Notes: generated by a model from the letters alone, not told the origin. 64,000 bases of DNA from Dasania marina DSM 21967 (GCF_000373485.1 NZ_KB891585.1:1-64000); one strand, 5' to 3'; shown: positions 25,529-35,732, numbered from the stretch's first letter. Made by a program: numbers and translations.

Positions 25529-28447
25529 ATGATGGTGCGTAAAAAGCTTGCGGTAGTGGTAGCGGCATTGGGGGCATTGCAAACTGATGTAGCCAGTGCA
25601 TTAGGGCTAGGAGAGCTCAGCCTGAGTTCTGCTCTAAACCAGCCGTTAGAGGCCGAAATCAGATTATTAGATACCGGTGAGCTAGACGCTACACAGGTGC
25701 TGGTAAAGCTTGGGGCCAGGGAAGACTTTGACCGTGCCGGTGTTAGCCGCGACTTCTTCCTCTCCAACTTAAAGTTTAAGGTAGAGGTGAATGAAAACGG
25801 TCACGGCGTGATTAAGATCAACACCCGTGAAAACGTTATTGAGCCTTACCTAGATTTTATTATTGAAGCTCGCTGGCCCAGTGGCCGCATATTGCGAGAA
25901 TACACCGTTTTATTGGACTTACCCACTTACAGTGCAGTACCGGCTCCGACAGTGACCGCATCGGCAGTGACTAGCGCGGCTAAAATTGCTGATAGTAAGG
26001 TTATGGTACCCGCCCCAAAGCGTGCAGTGCCCCCACAGCCTCGTTCAACGGGCAGCTCTAGCCGGGAGAGTCTTAGGCAAGGCACCTTAAAACCGGGCGA
26101 AAGTTATCGTGTGCGTCGCGATGAAACCTTATGGGAAATCGCCGCTAAAAGCCGCCCCACGCCTAATACCTCTGTGCAGCAATCCATGCTGGGCATACAG
26201 CGTGCTAACCCTGAAGCTTTTATCAATGGCAATATTAACCGCTTAAAAGCGGGTTATGTATTGCGCATACCTACCCAAAATCAAATAGCAGACATTTCCG
26301 ATAATTTGGCCACCAAAGAAGTGGCTAATCAGAATCGTGCTTGGAAAACCGGTGAACAAGCGCCATCGTTGCTGACCGAGGCGCCCTTGGATGCTTCGGC
26401 AACCACGGCTAAAACGGATAAAGCGGCTGCTGCTGATGCCCGTTTAAGTATTGCAGGTTCAGGTAGTAGTGATAAAGCAGGTAGCGACGGGGTGGGTAGT
26501 AATGCTAACGGCTCTGCCGCACTTAGCGAAGAACTAGCGGTAGCGGCAGAAGATTTAGAAAAAACCAAGCGCCACAATGACGAGCTCGCTGGGCGTTTAA
26601 GTGATATGGAAGCCAAAATGGCAACCTTACAGCGTTTGTTGGAGCTAAAAGAAGATCAGTTAGCGGCCTTACAATCCAGCAAAGGCCAGCCAGTCACTAG
26701 TGCTGAGCCTGCTAAGACACAAGCTGCCGCCGTTCCTAAAGCAGAGCCAAGTTTTGTTGATCAGCTATTAAGCCCACTCAATTTAGGGATTGCCGGTGGC
26801 TTAATCGCTTTGGCCGCTATTGTTGCGCTACTGCGTCGCCGTAAGCAGGCTGACCAAGAGCAGGAGATGGCCTCGGCCTTTGCTGAGCCAGAAGCAGAGG
26901 ATTTAGATGAGTTATCCCTAGGTGATGAAGACTTAGGTGCAGAGCTAGATGAGCAGCTGGATGATAGCGATATCGACTTGGCAGAAGCCAATGTTGGTGA
27001 CTTTGCCATCGAAGAGGAAATGGAAGCGGTGGTTGAAGAGCCTGCACCGGTGCAATCGGAAACGGGCGATGCTATTGCTGAGGCGGATATTTATATCGCC
27101 TATGGTCGTTTTCAGCAGGCTATGGATTTATTAAAAACCGCCCACAGCCAAGAGCCTCAACGCTCAGATATTTTAGTTAAGTTGTTGGAAGTGTGTTTGG
27201 AAGCTAGAGATAAGCCATCCTTCCAAGAGTTTTACGTCAAGTTGCAGGCCCTGGGTGACGAGTCTGCGGTTATTCAAGTGAAAGAAATGTTATCTAGCAT
27301 CGATGGCGTTGCTGATTGGTTGGATGATTTACCCTCAACAGCCTTAGATATTAGCGATGCAGATATGGATGCTGAGCTTATCGATGGCGATGAATCTGAA
27401 GAGTCCTTGGAGTTAGAATCTGTTGACCTGGGTTTAGATGACGATGATCTCGAGCTGGACTTAGAGTTGGATTTAGAGGGTGACGACTTAGAGGATTTAT
27501 CAGAAAGTCGCACTATGCAGTTCGATACCTCCTTGCTGGACCAGCAGTTAGGTGCTGATAGCGCTGAAGAGGATGGCGCTGCACTGGAATTGGATGAAGG
27601 TGAGCTGGACTTAGAGCTAGAGCTAGACGAAAGTGGGCTGGATGAAGCCTTGGCTGGTTTATCGCTGGAAGATGAATTAGAGCCGCTGGATGACGATAGT
27701 TTGGATCTAGATCTAGCCGATTTTGAGGCTGAGTTGGAGTCAGATGATGCACCTACTGTCGATAAGCTGGAGCTAGAGGAAGAGCACGACTTGGCGGCTG
27801 ACTTAGAGTTGGCGGTGGACTTAGAATCTACTGATTCGGAAACAGAGCAAGAGCCCGAGTTGGAAGCGTTAAATTTTAGCGCTGATCTTGATGATCTCAA
27901 CGCTGATTTAGATTCAGGCTTGGATTCTGATTTGGATTTAGAATCGCTCAGTCTTGATGAAGATAGCGATTCTTTTAGTGCAGAATTAGATGGCGATGAT
28001 TTTGAATTATCCGAAGAGTTATCGGCTCTGGATAGTGAGCTAGAACTAACTGAGCAGCCCGCTACTGGCGAGAAATCCGCCGATGAGGGTGACTTGCCAG
28101 CCGACCCTAGCGAAGAGCTAGTCAGCTTAGATGAAGATTTGACTGAAGAAGACTTGGTCGAGCAGTTAGATGAGGCGGTGTCGGATCTGGGTGCCGACGC
28201 TCAACGTTTAGATCTAGATCTGACCGAAACCAACGAAAGTTTCGATGAGCCGGTGACAGTTGATGAGGATGACGATGAGTTTGATTTCTTATCTGATACC
28301 GATGAGGTAGCGACTAAATTGGACCTGGCTAGAGCCTACATCGATATGGGTGATACCGACGGCGCCAAAGATATACTGGACGAAGTCGTGCAGGAAGGTA
28401 GTGACGAGCAAAAGCAAGAGGCCAGTGCTTTGCTAGAGCGCGTCTAA
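25529..28447 (+). CDS. fimV: Pilus assembly/polar hub protein FimV
   Basis: This large inner-membrane protein of 972 residues organises polar type IV pili and twitching in Pseudomonas-like bacteria. It starts with a signal peptide (about 1-24, ending ASALG), then the conserved FimV N-terminal region (GLGELSLSSALNQPLEAEI...). A LysM peptidoglycan-binding domain follows (about 190-250, GESYRVRRDETLWEIAAKS). A coiled coil lies near 335-375 and one membrane segment near 414-435 (LGIAGGLIALAAIVALL). A very acidic cytoplasmic part with TPR-like helices follows (about 515-590), then Asp/Glu/Leu-rich low complexity. The C-terminal FimV domain (about 927-972) reads LDLARAYIDMGDTDGAKDIL. The start could be either of two consecutive ATGs. 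A terminator follows. Confidence 0.95.
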   Translation: MMVRKKLAVVVAALGALQTDVASALGLGELSLSSALNQPLEAEIRLLDTGELDATQVLVKLGAREDFDRAGVSRDFFLSNLKFKVEVNENGHGVIKINTRENVIEPYLDFIIEARWPSGRILREYTVLLDLPTYSAVPAPTVTASAVTSAAKIADSKVMVPAPKRAVPPQPRSTGSSSRESLRQGTLKPGESYRVRRDETLWEIAAKSRPTPNTSVQQSMLGIQRANPEAFINGNINRLKAGYVLRIPTQNQIADISDNLATKEVANQNRAWKTGEQAPSLLTEAPLDASATTAKTDKAAAADARLSIAGSGSSDKAGSDGVGSNANGSAALSEELAVAAEDLEKTKRHNDELAGRLSDMEAKMATLQRLLELKEDQLAALQSSKGQPVTSAEPAKTQAAAVPKAEPSFVDQLLSPLNLGIAGGLIALAAIVALLRRRKQADQEQEMASAFAEPEAEDLDELSLGDEDLGAELDEQLDDSDIDLAEANVGDFAIEEEMEAVVEEPAPVQSETGDAIAEADIYIAYGRFQQAMDLLKTAHSQEPQRSDILVKLLEVCLEARDKPSFQEFYVKLQALGDESAVIQVKEMLSSIDGVADWLDDLPSTALDISDADMDAELIDGDESEESLELESVDLGLDDDDLELDLELDLEGDDLEDLSESRTMQFDTSLLDQQLGADSAEEDGAALELDEGELDLELELDESGLDEALAGLSLEDELEPLDDDSLDLDLADFEAELESDDAPTVDKLELEEEHDLAADLELAVDLESTDSETEQEPELEALNFSADLDDLNADLDSGLDSDLDLESLSLDEDSDSFSAELDGDDFELSEELSALDSELELTEQPATGEKSADEGDLPADPSEELVSLDEDLTEEDLVEQLDEAVSDLGADAQRLDLDLTETNESFDEPVTVDEDDDEFDFLSDTDEVATKLDLARAYIDMGDTDGAKDILDEVVQEGSDEQKQEASALLERV

Positions 28448-28461
28448 TCTAACAGCGTTGT

Positions 28462-28490
28462 AAAAAGCCTCGGTTTACCGGGGCTTTTTT
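28462..28490 (+). terminator. Rho-independent terminator after fimV
   Basis: AAAAAGCCTCGG pairs with CCGGGGCTTTTT around TTTA, with one G-T pair, and ends in six T. It lies 15 bases after the fimV stop. Confidence 0.85.
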
Positions 28491-28638
28491 ATGTCTGGTG
28501 TTTGACTCATCGGGCCCCAGCTAGTGTTATGATACGCCTTTTTTACCGGTAGCTTTCGTAGCTGTCTGATTAAGAATCATGAAGTCGGCTTGTTCAGAGT
28601 TGAAAATGTTGGCCTAGATAAGTAATGAGTGTTACGCA

Positions 28639-29469
28639 ATGAGTTTGCCAGAGTACGAAACCATTAACCCCGGCGATAGAGTGGCGGTAGCTATTAGCTA
28701 TGACGGTAGCGCCTATCACGGTTGGCAAAGTCAGCTGAAGCCGCAGGTGCCCACCGTGCAAGAGGGTTTGGAACAAGCCTTAAGTTTCGTCGCCAATGGC
28801 CCCATCAAGGTGCATTGTGCCGGCCGCACCGATAGTGGTGTGCATGCCAGCCATCAGCTGGTTCACTTTGAAAGCCCGGTAGCGCGCAGCGAAAAAGCGT
28901 GGGTGCAAGGAGGTAATACCCGCTTGCCTGCAGGTATAGCCATACATTGGGCTAAGCCTGTGGCCGAGGATTTCCACGCCCGTTTTAGTGCTACGGCTAG
29001 GCGTTATCGCTATGTGATCTTAAACGATACAGTTAGGCCGGCCTTGCTGGCTAATGGCGTTACCTTTGCGAGCCGGCCGTTGAATGCCGAGCGTATGCAT
29101 GCGGAGGCGCAATGTCTGTTGGGTGAATTGGATTTCACCTCTTTTAGGGCGGTAGCCTGCCAAGCCAATAGCCCAATGCGCAATGTCCATTTTATACGGG
29201 TGTATCGCCGCCAGCAGCTGGTAATTATCGATATACAGGCCAATGCTTTTTTGTATCACATGGTGCGCAATATTGCCGGCGCCTTAATGGACGTGGGCGT
29301 GGGTAAGCAGCCGGCGGGCTGGTTACAAGAGATTTTGCTGGCTAAAGATCGCAGTTTATCCAGCGCCACGGCGTCACCCAAGGGTTTGTATTTGGTGGAT
29401 GTGGCGTATCCCCAGCACTTTAATTTACCCCCGGTGGCGGTGGGGCCGTACTTTGTTCCGGCCGATTGA
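28639..29469 (+). CDS. truA: tRNA pseudouridine(38-40) synthase TruA
   Basis: It makes pseudouridine at positions 38-40 of the tRNA anticodon arm. The 276-residue protein has YDGSAYHGWQSQ near the start, the catalytic Asp65 in GRTDSGVHASHQ, FHARFSATARRYRY and the C-terminal FLYHMVRNIAGALMDVG, all family hallmarks. ATG 28639 begins MSLPEYETINPGDRVAVAIS; the ten residues before VAVAIS are a slight extension over E. coli. It sits between fimV and trpF as in Pseudomonas. A TATGAT box upstream (about 28528) may be its own promoter after the fimV terminator. Confidence 0.96.
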   Translation: MSLPEYETINPGDRVAVAISYDGSAYHGWQSQLKPQVPTVQEGLEQALSFVANGPIKVHCAGRTDSGVHASHQLVHFESPVARSEKAWVQGGNTRLPAGIAIHWAKPVAEDFHARFSATARRYRYVILNDTVRPALLANGVTFASRPLNAERMHAEAQCLLGELDFTSFRAVACQANSPMRNVHFIRVYRRQQLVIIDIQANAFLYHMVRNIAGALMDVGVGKQPAGWLQEILLAKDRSLSSATASPKGLYLVDVAYPQHFNLPPVAVGPYFVPAD

Positions 29470-29592
29470 ATAAGCTGTGGCTTAGGCCTTGAATAATCAC
29501 GCTTTTTCCGCCGCTACTAGCGACATGCAGGGGCGGTTGTTGCTAGAATGGTCGTTTTTTTAGAAGCATCCTTTTGGGCTTGGCGTAATAAC

Positions 29593-30231
29593 GTGCAACG
29601 TACTCGAATAAAGATCTGCGGCATCACCTCTAAGCAAGATGCACAGCTAGCGATAGCGGCGGGTGCCGATGCTATAGGTTTGGTGTTTTATGCTGCCAGC
29701 CCAAGAGCCGTGGATATAGCGCAAGCACAAGTAATCTGTCAGGCCTTGCCCCCATTTGTTACAGTTGTGGCCTTGGTGGTTAACCCAGAGCAAGATTTTG
29801 TGACGGAGCTGATAGCCAAAGTACCGGTAGACTTATTGCAGTTTCACGGTGATGAGCCGGCAGAATTTTGCCAACAGTTTGGCAAGCCCTATCTGAAAGC
29901 CATAAGAATGCGGCCAGAGCTGGACTTAGCAGCCTGCTTTGACCAGTACGCAGGCGCTAGCGCACTGCTACTAGATGCCTATCGCAAAGACGTACCGGGC
30001 GGCACCGGCGAGTGTTTTGATTGGGCACGTATACCGGCACAGCGGCCCATGCCCATAGTCTTGGCGGGTGGTTTAGCGGCAGGTAATGTCGGCGCAGCCA
30101 TAAAACAGGTCGCGCCGTATGCGGTAGATGTTAGCGGTGGTGTAGAGGCGCAACCTGGCCGCAAAAACAGCGCTAAAATAACGGCCTTTATACGGGCAGT
30201 AAACAGCGCCAACCGCGCTGATAAATTATGA
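29593..30231 (+). CDS. trpF: Phosphoribosylanthranilate isomerase TrpF
   Basis: It catalyses the Amadori rearrangement in tryptophan synthesis. The family N-terminus is VQRTRIKICGITSKQDAQLA, so I start at GTG 29593 (212 residues). The frame is open back to ATG 29548, and neither start has a clear ribosome site, so the extra 15 residues cannot be ruled out. Motifs: the catalytic Cys in KICGIT, LQFHGDE, LLLDAYRKDVPGGTGECFDW, LAGGL and a VDVSGGVE phosphate-binding end. It heads trpF-trpB-trpA with 28 bp to trpB. Confidence 0.94.
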   Translation: MQRTRIKICGITSKQDAQLAIAAGADAIGLVFYAASPRAVDIAQAQVICQALPPFVTVVALVVNPEQDFVTELIAKVPVDLLQFHGDEPAEFCQQFGKPYLKAIRMRPELDLAACFDQYAGASALLLDAYRKDVPGGTGECFDWARIPAQRPMPIVLAGGLAAGNVGAAIKQVAPYAVDVSGGVEAQPGRKNSAKITAFIRAVNSANRADKL

Positions 30232-30259
30232 ATTCATTGGAATAGTGTGAGTAAGTATT

Positions 30260-31480
30260 GTGAGTAGTGATAAAGCGATTATTGATTATAAAGCGATGCC
30301 CGATAGCGATGGCCACTTCGGTATTTATGGTGGCAAGTTTGTATCGGAAACGCTAATGGCAGCGTTAACCGAGCTGACCGAGAGTTATGAAAAATTATCT
30401 AAAGATGCTGATTTCCAAGCAGAATTCGATAAAGACTTAGCCCACTATGTAGGCCGACCTTCGCCGTTGTATCACGCCGAACGTTGGAGTCGCGAATTGG
30501 GTGGCGCACAAATTTATTTAAAGCGTGAAGATCTCAACCACACCGGCGCACACAAAATAAACAACACCGTAGGCCAGGCCTTATTGGCCAAGTACTCCGG
30601 TAAAACCCGCATTATCGCTGAAACCGGCGCCGGCCAGCACGGCGTTGCCTCAGCCACCATCGCTGCGCGTTTGGGCATGGAATGCGTGGTGTATATGGGT
30701 GAAGAAGATGTACGCAGGCAGGCCTTAAATGTTTATCGCATGAAATTATTGGGCGCCACGGTGGTGCCGGTTACTTCTGGCTCTAAAACGTTAAAAGATG
30801 CCATGAACGAAGCCATGCGCGATTGGGTCACCAATGTCGACAATACCTTTTATATTATAGGCTCTGCCGCTGGCCCTCATCCTTACCCCAAATTAGTACG
30901 CGATTTTCAATCGGTGATAGGCCGTGAAGCGCGTGAGCAATCGTTAGCCATGACCGGTAAATTACCCGATGCTCTGGTAGCTTGTGTAGGCGGTGGCTCT
31001 AACGCCATCGGTTTATTTCACCCCTTTTTGAGCGACGCTAGCGTTGCCATGTATGGGGTAGAGGCTGGCGGTCATGGTGTGGAAACGGGCCAGCATGCAG
31101 CGCCGCTTAGTACGGGTAAGCCCGGCGTGTTGCACGGTAACCGCACTTATTTAATGCAAGATGAAGATGGCCAGATTTTACATACCCATTCAATATCAGC
31201 CGGCTTAGATTATCCCGGTGTGGGCCCTGAGCACTCGTGGTTAAAAGATATAGAACGGGTAAACTACGTAACTATTAATGACGACGAGGCCCTAGCGGCT
31301 TTCCATCATCTAACGCGCATAGAGGGCATAATGCCGGCGTTGGAGTCCAGTCACGCGCTGGCCTATGCTGAGAAGTTGGTTAAGACCCTTAGCCCCGAAC
31401 AAACTATAATCGTCAATCTTTCTGGCCGTGGTGATAAAGATATACACACCGTGGCAGAGTTAGACGGCATTTCATTTTAA
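30260..31480 (+). CDS. trpB: Tryptophan synthase beta chain TrpB
   Basis: This is the PLP-dependent subunit that joins indole and serine. At 406 residues it has the classic [14 protein letters not shown] start and the PLP lysine Lys99 in GAHKINN. It also has [10 protein letters not shown] at the end, [13 protein letters not shown] for phosphate binding and [13 protein letters not shown]. The start is GTG 30260 ([15 protein letters not shown]); a second possible start is the Met at position 13. It is followed by trpA after 17 bp. Confidence 0.97.
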   Translation: MSSDKAIIDYKAMPDSDGHFGIYGGKFVSETLMAALTELTESYEKLSKDADFQAEFDKDLAHYVGRPSPLYHAERWSRELGGAQIYLKREDLNHTGAHKINNTVGQALLAKYSGKTRIIAETGAGQHGVASATIAARLGMECVVYMGEEDVRRQALNVYRMKLLGATVVPVTSGSKTLKDAMNEAMRDWVTNVDNTFYIIGSAAGPHPYPKLVRDFQSVIGREAREQSLAMTGKLPDALVACVGGGSNAIGLFHPFLSDASVAMYGVEAGGHGVETGQHAAPLSTGKPGVLHGNRTYLMQDEDGQILHTHSISAGLDYPGVGPEHSWLKDIERVNYVTINDDEALAAFHHLTRIEGIMPALESSHALAYAEKLVKTLSPEQTIIVNLSGRGDKDIHTVAELDGISF

Positions 31481-31497
31481 TACCAGAGGATAAACTG

Positions 31498-32313
31498 TTG
31501 AGTCGTATTGCAGGCTGTTTTGAAAAGCTACAGCAACAAGGTCGCAAAGCCTTAATTCCCTATATTGTTGCGGGTGACCCCAGCCAAGAACTGACTGTGC
31601 CTTTAATGCATAAGTTGGTTGAGCAGGGTGCGAATATTATAGAAATAGGCGTGCCGTTCTCTGATCCTATGGCCGAAGGCCCAGTGATACAGTTGGCCCA
31701 TGAGCGCGCCCTAGAAAGTCACACGGGTTTGCGTGGCATATTGGCCATGGTAACAACGTTTAGAGAAACCAATAACGATACCCCCGTGGTGTTAATGGGC
31801 TATGCTAATCCAGTAGAGCATATGGGTTATCAAGCTTTTGCCAGCGCCGCCCATGAGGCAGGTGTTGACGGGGTGTTGACGGTAGATATTCCGCCCGAAG
31901 AAGCTACGCCACTCAATACCGAACTAAAAAAATTCGCTATTGATCATATATTCTTAATTGCACCGACCACCGATGAGCAGCGCATTAAGCAAATTGCCGC
32001 GTTGGCCACGGGTTTTGTTTATTTTGTTTCCCTTAAAGGGGTGACTGGCGCAGGCCATTTGGACACCGCTATGGTTGAGCGAAAACTGACGAAAATAAAG
32101 GCCCATACTTCGCTGCCCATAGGTGTAGGTTTTGGTATTAAAGATGCCGATACCGCCGCGGCGATTGCTAAGCTAGCCGAAGGTGTGGTGGTAGGCAGTG
32201 CCTTGGTAGATGCGGTGCATCAACAAGTGCAGAAAAACACTGACGAACAAACACTATTAAATACAGCGACACAAATTATTGCTGATATGCGCTTAGCTAT
32301 AGATGCGGTTTAA
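31498..32313 (+). CDS. trpA: Tryptophan synthase alpha chain TrpA
   Basis: It cleaves indole-3-glycerol phosphate and channels indole to TrpB. It starts at TTG 31498, supported by AGAGGA eight bases upstream; 271 residues. The catalytic Glu49 is present in NIIEIGVPFSDPMAEGP. The position aligned with E. coli Asp60 is Glu here, a conservative change that I believe occurs in some other proteobacteria. The phosphate-binding part GVTGAG and GVGFGIKDADTA are intact. It is translationally close to trpB, with accD following. Confidence 0.96.
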   Translation: MSRIAGCFEKLQQQGRKALIPYIVAGDPSQELTVPLMHKLVEQGANIIEIGVPFSDPMAEGPVIQLAHERALESHTGLRGILAMVTTFRETNNDTPVVLMGYANPVEHMGYQAFASAAHEAGVDGVLTVDIPPEEATPLNTELKKFAIDHIFLIAPTTDEQRIKQIAALATGFVYFVSLKGVTGAGHLDTAMVERKLTKIKAHTSLPIGVGFGIKDADTAAAIAKLAEGVVVGSALVDAVHQQVQKNTDEQTLLNTATQIIADMRLAIDAV

Positions 32314-32344
32314 ATAATTTTTATTTTTTAATGTGGATCATACT

Positions 32345-33208
32345 ATGAGTTGGTTAGATAAAATTGTTCCATCAATGGTTCGTAAAAACGACGATGAGCG
32401 ACGCACCTCAGTACCCGAAGGGCTTTGGAAAAAATGTCCTAAATGTGAGTCGGTATTATATCGCCCCGAATTAGAAAAGAACTTAGATGTATGCCCCAAG
32501 TGCGAACATCATATGCGCATAGGTGCGCGTCGCCGCTTGGCTAGTTTTTTAGATGAAGCTAATGCGGTAGAAGTGTTGGCTCACATAGAGCCAGTAGATC
32601 GTTTAAAGTTTAAAGACAAAAAGAAATATAAAGATCGCTTAATCGCGGCACAAAAAGCCACGGGTGAAAAAGATGCGTTAATTGCTATGCAAGGCACCTT
32701 AAAAGGCCTGCCTTTAGTGGCGGTGGCGTTTGAATTTAACTTCCACGGTGGCTCTATGGGCTCAGCGGTAGGTGAGAAATTCACCCAGGCTGCTAATATC
32801 GCCTTAAAAGAAAATATCCCTTTGGTGTGTTTCTCTGCTTCTGGCGGTGCGCGTATGCAAGAGGCTTTGATCTCGTTAATGCAAATGGCAAAAACCAGTG
32901 CTGTTATTGAGCGCATGCGTCAACAAGGCGTGCCTTATATCTCAGTAATGACTGATCCTATATACGGTGGCGTTTCCGCTAGCTTGGCCTTGTTAGGTGA
33001 TGTGAATGTTGCCGAACCCGATGCTCGTGCCGGATTTGCTGGCCCGCAAATTATCGAACAAACCATTAGGCAAAAACTACCTGAGGGCTTCCAGCGCAGT
33101 GAGTTTTTATTAGAACACGGTGCTATCGATATGATAGTTGAACGCAAAAACATGCGTGATGAGCTGGCTAATTTATTAGCCAAAATGACTCATCAAAACT
33201 TACATTAA
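32345..33208 (+). CDS. accD: Acetyl-CoA carboxylase carboxyltransferase subunit beta AccD
   Basis: This is the beta half of the carboxyltransferase that makes malonyl-CoA for fatty acids. The start is ATG 32345 ([11 protein letters not shown]), the family N-terminus, with GTGGAT upstream; an in-frame GTG at 32333 would add four residues. It has 287 residues. The four-Cys zinc ribbon is CPKC...CPKC (around 30-55), followed by the crotonase-like core with [26 protein letters not shown] and [15 protein letters not shown]. It lies between trpA and folC. Confidence 0.97.
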   Translation: MSWLDKIVPSMVRKNDDERRTSVPEGLWKKCPKCESVLYRPELEKNLDVCPKCEHHMRIGARRRLASFLDEANAVEVLAHIEPVDRLKFKDKKKYKDRLIAAQKATGEKDALIAMQGTLKGLPLVAVAFEFNFHGGSMGSAVGEKFTQAANIALKENIPLVCFSASGGARMQEALISLMQMAKTSAVIERMRQQGVPYISVMTDPIYGGVSASLALLGDVNVAEPDARAGFAGPQIIEQTIRQKLPEGFQRSEFLLEHGAIDMIVERKNMRDELANLLAKMTHQNLH

Positions 33209-33229
33209 TGCTTGGCGTAACAAACACTA

Positions 33230-34528
33230 ATGCGTTTTGATACCTTGCAGGGCTGGCTATCGTGGATAGAGTCCTGTCACCCCTCCGAAATTGAACTTGG
33301 CCTAGAGCGTATGGGCCAAGTGTTTCAACGCTTACAAACCGACTTCAGCAAAACAAAAATTATTACCGTTGCCGGCACTAATGGCAAAGGCTCCTGTGTG
33401 GCGGCGTTAGAGCATTTACTGCTGAAGGCCGGTTTCAGTGTTGGCTGTTATACCTCACCACATTTTATACGTTATAACGAACGCATAAAGGTGAATGGCC
33501 AAGAGATAGATAATCAGGCTTTAATGCAAAGCTTTGAAAAAGTCGATCAACTGCGCGGCGAAATTTCGCTAACCTATTTTGAATACGGCACCTTGGCGGG
33601 GCTGGATCTATTTTCCACTCAGCAATTAGATGTAGTGATTATGGAAGTGGGCCTAGGTGGCCGCTTAGATGCTAGCAATATCGTTGATGCTGATATTGCC
33701 ATAGTCACCAATATTGCTATAGATCATGTCGATTGGTTGGGTAGCAACAAAGAAGTGATAGGCCGTGAAAAAGCAGGCATATTCCGCGCAGGCAAAATTG
33801 CTTTATGTGGCGACCCGCAACCGCCAGCTTCGGTGCAGGCGGTAGCGCAAGAATTAGGCGCTATTTTTTATCAGCGCGATAAAGATTTTACGGTATCTGT
33901 ACAGGGGCAGTATTTTGATTGGCAGGGGATAGGTACGCAGCCATCTGATAGGCCGCATATTAACGGTTTACCCCTTTGTCATTTACCTTTTGATAGTGTG
34001 GTAGTGGCGATACAGGCTTGCCAATTACTGGGGCTGCCTGCCGCTGCTGCGTTTTACCAAGGCTTGGCGCAGCTGCAACTGGCCGGTCGCTTTCAACGCT
34101 GCAGCTATCAAGGCAAAGAATTGGTGTTAGATGTGGCGCACAATCCCGCTGCTGCCGCACATTTAGCGCAGCGCTTGGCGCAAGAGCCTGCTCAGGGTAA
34201 CAATTACGCTTTAGTGGCGATGATGGCAGATAAAGACATAGACGCTATTTTAGCGCCGCTGGCTAACAGCTTTGCCTCTTGGTTTGTGGCTGATTTACAG
34301 GCGAATCCACGTGCGTTAAAGGCCCAGGCTTTAGCTGCGCGCATAGCTGCGGTGGGTTGCGGTCCGGTGCAGCAATCGGCAACGATGAGCGAGGCCTTGC
34401 AAACAGCGCTGGCACTGATGGCAGCAGAAGACCGTTTGATCGTGTTTGGTTCGTTCTTCACGGTTGCTGAGATAGTTAAATTAATAGATGATTCGCAGCT
34501 AACAGACAATCGCAGGGGAGAGGCTTAA
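33230..34528 (+). CDS. folC: Folylpolyglutamate/dihydrofolate synthase FolC
   Basis: The bifunctional enzyme adds glutamate to dihydropteroate and to folates. The 432-residue Mur-ligase-like protein has the P-loop VAGTNGKGSCVAALE near 46, TSPHFIRYNERIKVNG, MEVGLGGRLDASNI, a carbamylated-Lys region and VLDVAHNPAA in the C-terminal domain. It follows accD by 21 bp. The last base of its stop codon is the first of the dedD start (TAATG), so the two are translationally coupled. Confidence 0.96.
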   Translation: MRFDTLQGWLSWIESCHPSEIELGLERMGQVFQRLQTDFSKTKIITVAGTNGKGSCVAALEHLLLKAGFSVGCYTSPHFIRYNERIKVNGQEIDNQALMQSFEKVDQLRGEISLTYFEYGTLAGLDLFSTQQLDVVIMEVGLGGRLDASNIVDADIAIVTNIAIDHVDWLGSNKEVIGREKAGIFRAGKIALCGDPQPPASVQAVAQELGAIFYQRDKDFTVSVQGQYFDWQGIGTQPSDRPHINGLPLCHLPFDSVVVAIQACQLLGLPAAAAFYQGLAQLQLAGRFQRCSYQGKELVLDVAHNPAAAAHLAQRLAQEPAQGNNYALVAMMADKDIDAILAPLANSFASWFVADLQANPRALKAQALAARIAAVGCGPVQQSATMSEALQTALALMAAEDRLIVFGSFFTVAEIVKLIDDSQLTDNRRGEA

Positions 34529-35106
34529 TGCAGTCAGGTGTACGTCAACGTTTAGTCGGTGCGTTTGTGTTGATCTGCGTGGCCGCTATTTTATGGCCTG
34601 TGCTATTTTCTAAAAGCGTTAATCCAGTATTGGATAGGCGCAGTCAAATACCTGCCATCCCCGCCTTTGAAAAATACGAGATTAAAAAGCCTGTTAAGCC
34701 GGTTAATGTTAGCGAAGTGATGCGCTATCAGCCCGAGGCTGCAGACGATAGCTTAGAGCCTGAACCGGCTAAAGCTGAGAGTAAATCTAGCCCTGAGCCG
34801 CAGCCTGCTGCCAACACAGTTAATAACCTGCCACAAAAGCCGGCGTTTAGTGAGCAAGGCTTACCGGTGTATTGGACTTTACAGCTGGCCAGTTTTAGCC
34901 AGCAAGAGAAAGCCGATAAGCTTAAGCAGGCGCTGTTAGCCAAGGGTTATAAAGTGGATATGCAAACGGTTAAAACCAGCAAAGGCGATAGGGTGCGTGT
35001 GTATGTGGGCCCGAAGTTAGATAAGTCGGTGCTGGAGAAAATCAAACCTGCTATCGATAAAGAATTTAAGGTGAAATCCCTATTAGTGCAGTTTTCACCA
35101 AGATAA
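34528..35106 (+). CDS. dedD: SPOR-domain membrane protein DedD
   Basis: This 192-residue protein has an N-terminal membrane anchor (about 10-27, LVGAFVLICVAAILWPVLF), a Pro/Glu-rich periplasmic linker and a C-terminal SPOR domain (about 112-190, YWTLQLASFSQQEKADKLKQ and RVRVYVGP). SPOR domains bind denuded septal peptidoglycan, so it should act at the division site. It overlaps folC by one base and lies before cvpA, the conserved folC-dedD-cvpA-purF order. Confidence 0.9.
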   Translation: MQSGVRQRLVGAFVLICVAAILWPVLFSKSVNPVLDRRSQIPAIPAFEKYEIKKPVKPVNVSEVMRYQPEAADDSLEPEPAKAESKSSPEPQPAANTVNNLPQKPAFSEQGLPVYWTLQLASFSQQEKADKLKQALLAKGYKVDMQTVKTSKGDRVRVYVGPKLDKSVLEKIKPAIDKEFKVKSLLVQFSPR

Positions 35107-35136
35107 TAGGCGACTGATGTTTAGGGATTATTTATA

Positions 35137-35646
35137 ATGAGCGACGCTATGATGAATTGGGCCGACTGGATATTAGTGGGCATTATTGGAGTATCCTGCC
35201 TAATAAGCATTAAGCGCGGTTTTTTTAAAGAGGCTATATCCCTGGGTATATGGGCTTTGGCTTTTTTTGTGGCGGTGACTTTTCACGAGCAATTAGCGGT
35301 ATTGTTACAGGGCAGTATAGCCTCGGCCTCCATACGTTATTTAGTGTCTTTTGGGCTGTTGTTTGGGGTAACGCTGATCGTCGGCTCTATGGTTAATTAC
35401 CTTTTTTCTGAGTTGGTGAAAATGACTGGCTTATCTGGTACCGACAGAGCCTTAGGGGTCGTGTTTGGTTTGGCCAGAGGCGTGATCATCGTGATGGCCA
35501 TACTTATTTTTACCCCTATGTTGGTACCCGTAAAGCAAGATGTTTGGTGGAACGAGTCGCTACTGATTCCACAATTTTTATTAATGGAAACCTGGTCGCG
35601 TGATACCTTTGCGCAACTGACTGGCTGGTTATCAGGTTTGCTGTAG
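35137..35646 (+). CDS. cvpA: Colicin V production family protein CvpA
   Basis: This 169-residue inner-membrane protein has four hydrophobic segments. The family start is NWADWILVGIIGVSCLISIKRGFFKEAISLG, followed by DRALGVVFGLARGVIIV. Despite its name it is a general envelope protein needed for membrane homeostasis in enterics; the molecular role is unsettled. It stands directly before purF, as in most gammaproteobacteria, 86 bp apart. Confidence 0.93.
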   Translation: MSDAMMNWADWILVGIIGVSCLISIKRGFFKEAISLGIWALAFFVAVTFHEQLAVLLQGSIASASIRYLVSFGLLFGVTLIVGSMVNYLFSELVKMTGLSGTDRALGVVFGLARGVIIVMAILIFTPMLVPVKQDVWWNESLLIPQFLLMETWSRDTFAQLTGWLSGLL

Positions 35647-35732
35647 CGCTATTTTAAAATTGCTCCGCAAGGATATGGAGTGAGTCGTTCAGGATGTCAA
35701 TTTACACAATTTAATTATCTGGAGTCAGGGCA

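Noticed and set aside
27274-27900. Long Ser-rich ORF on the minus strand inside fimV
   Set aside because: It is the complement of Asp/Glu/Leu codons of the acidic FimV region and has no independent support.
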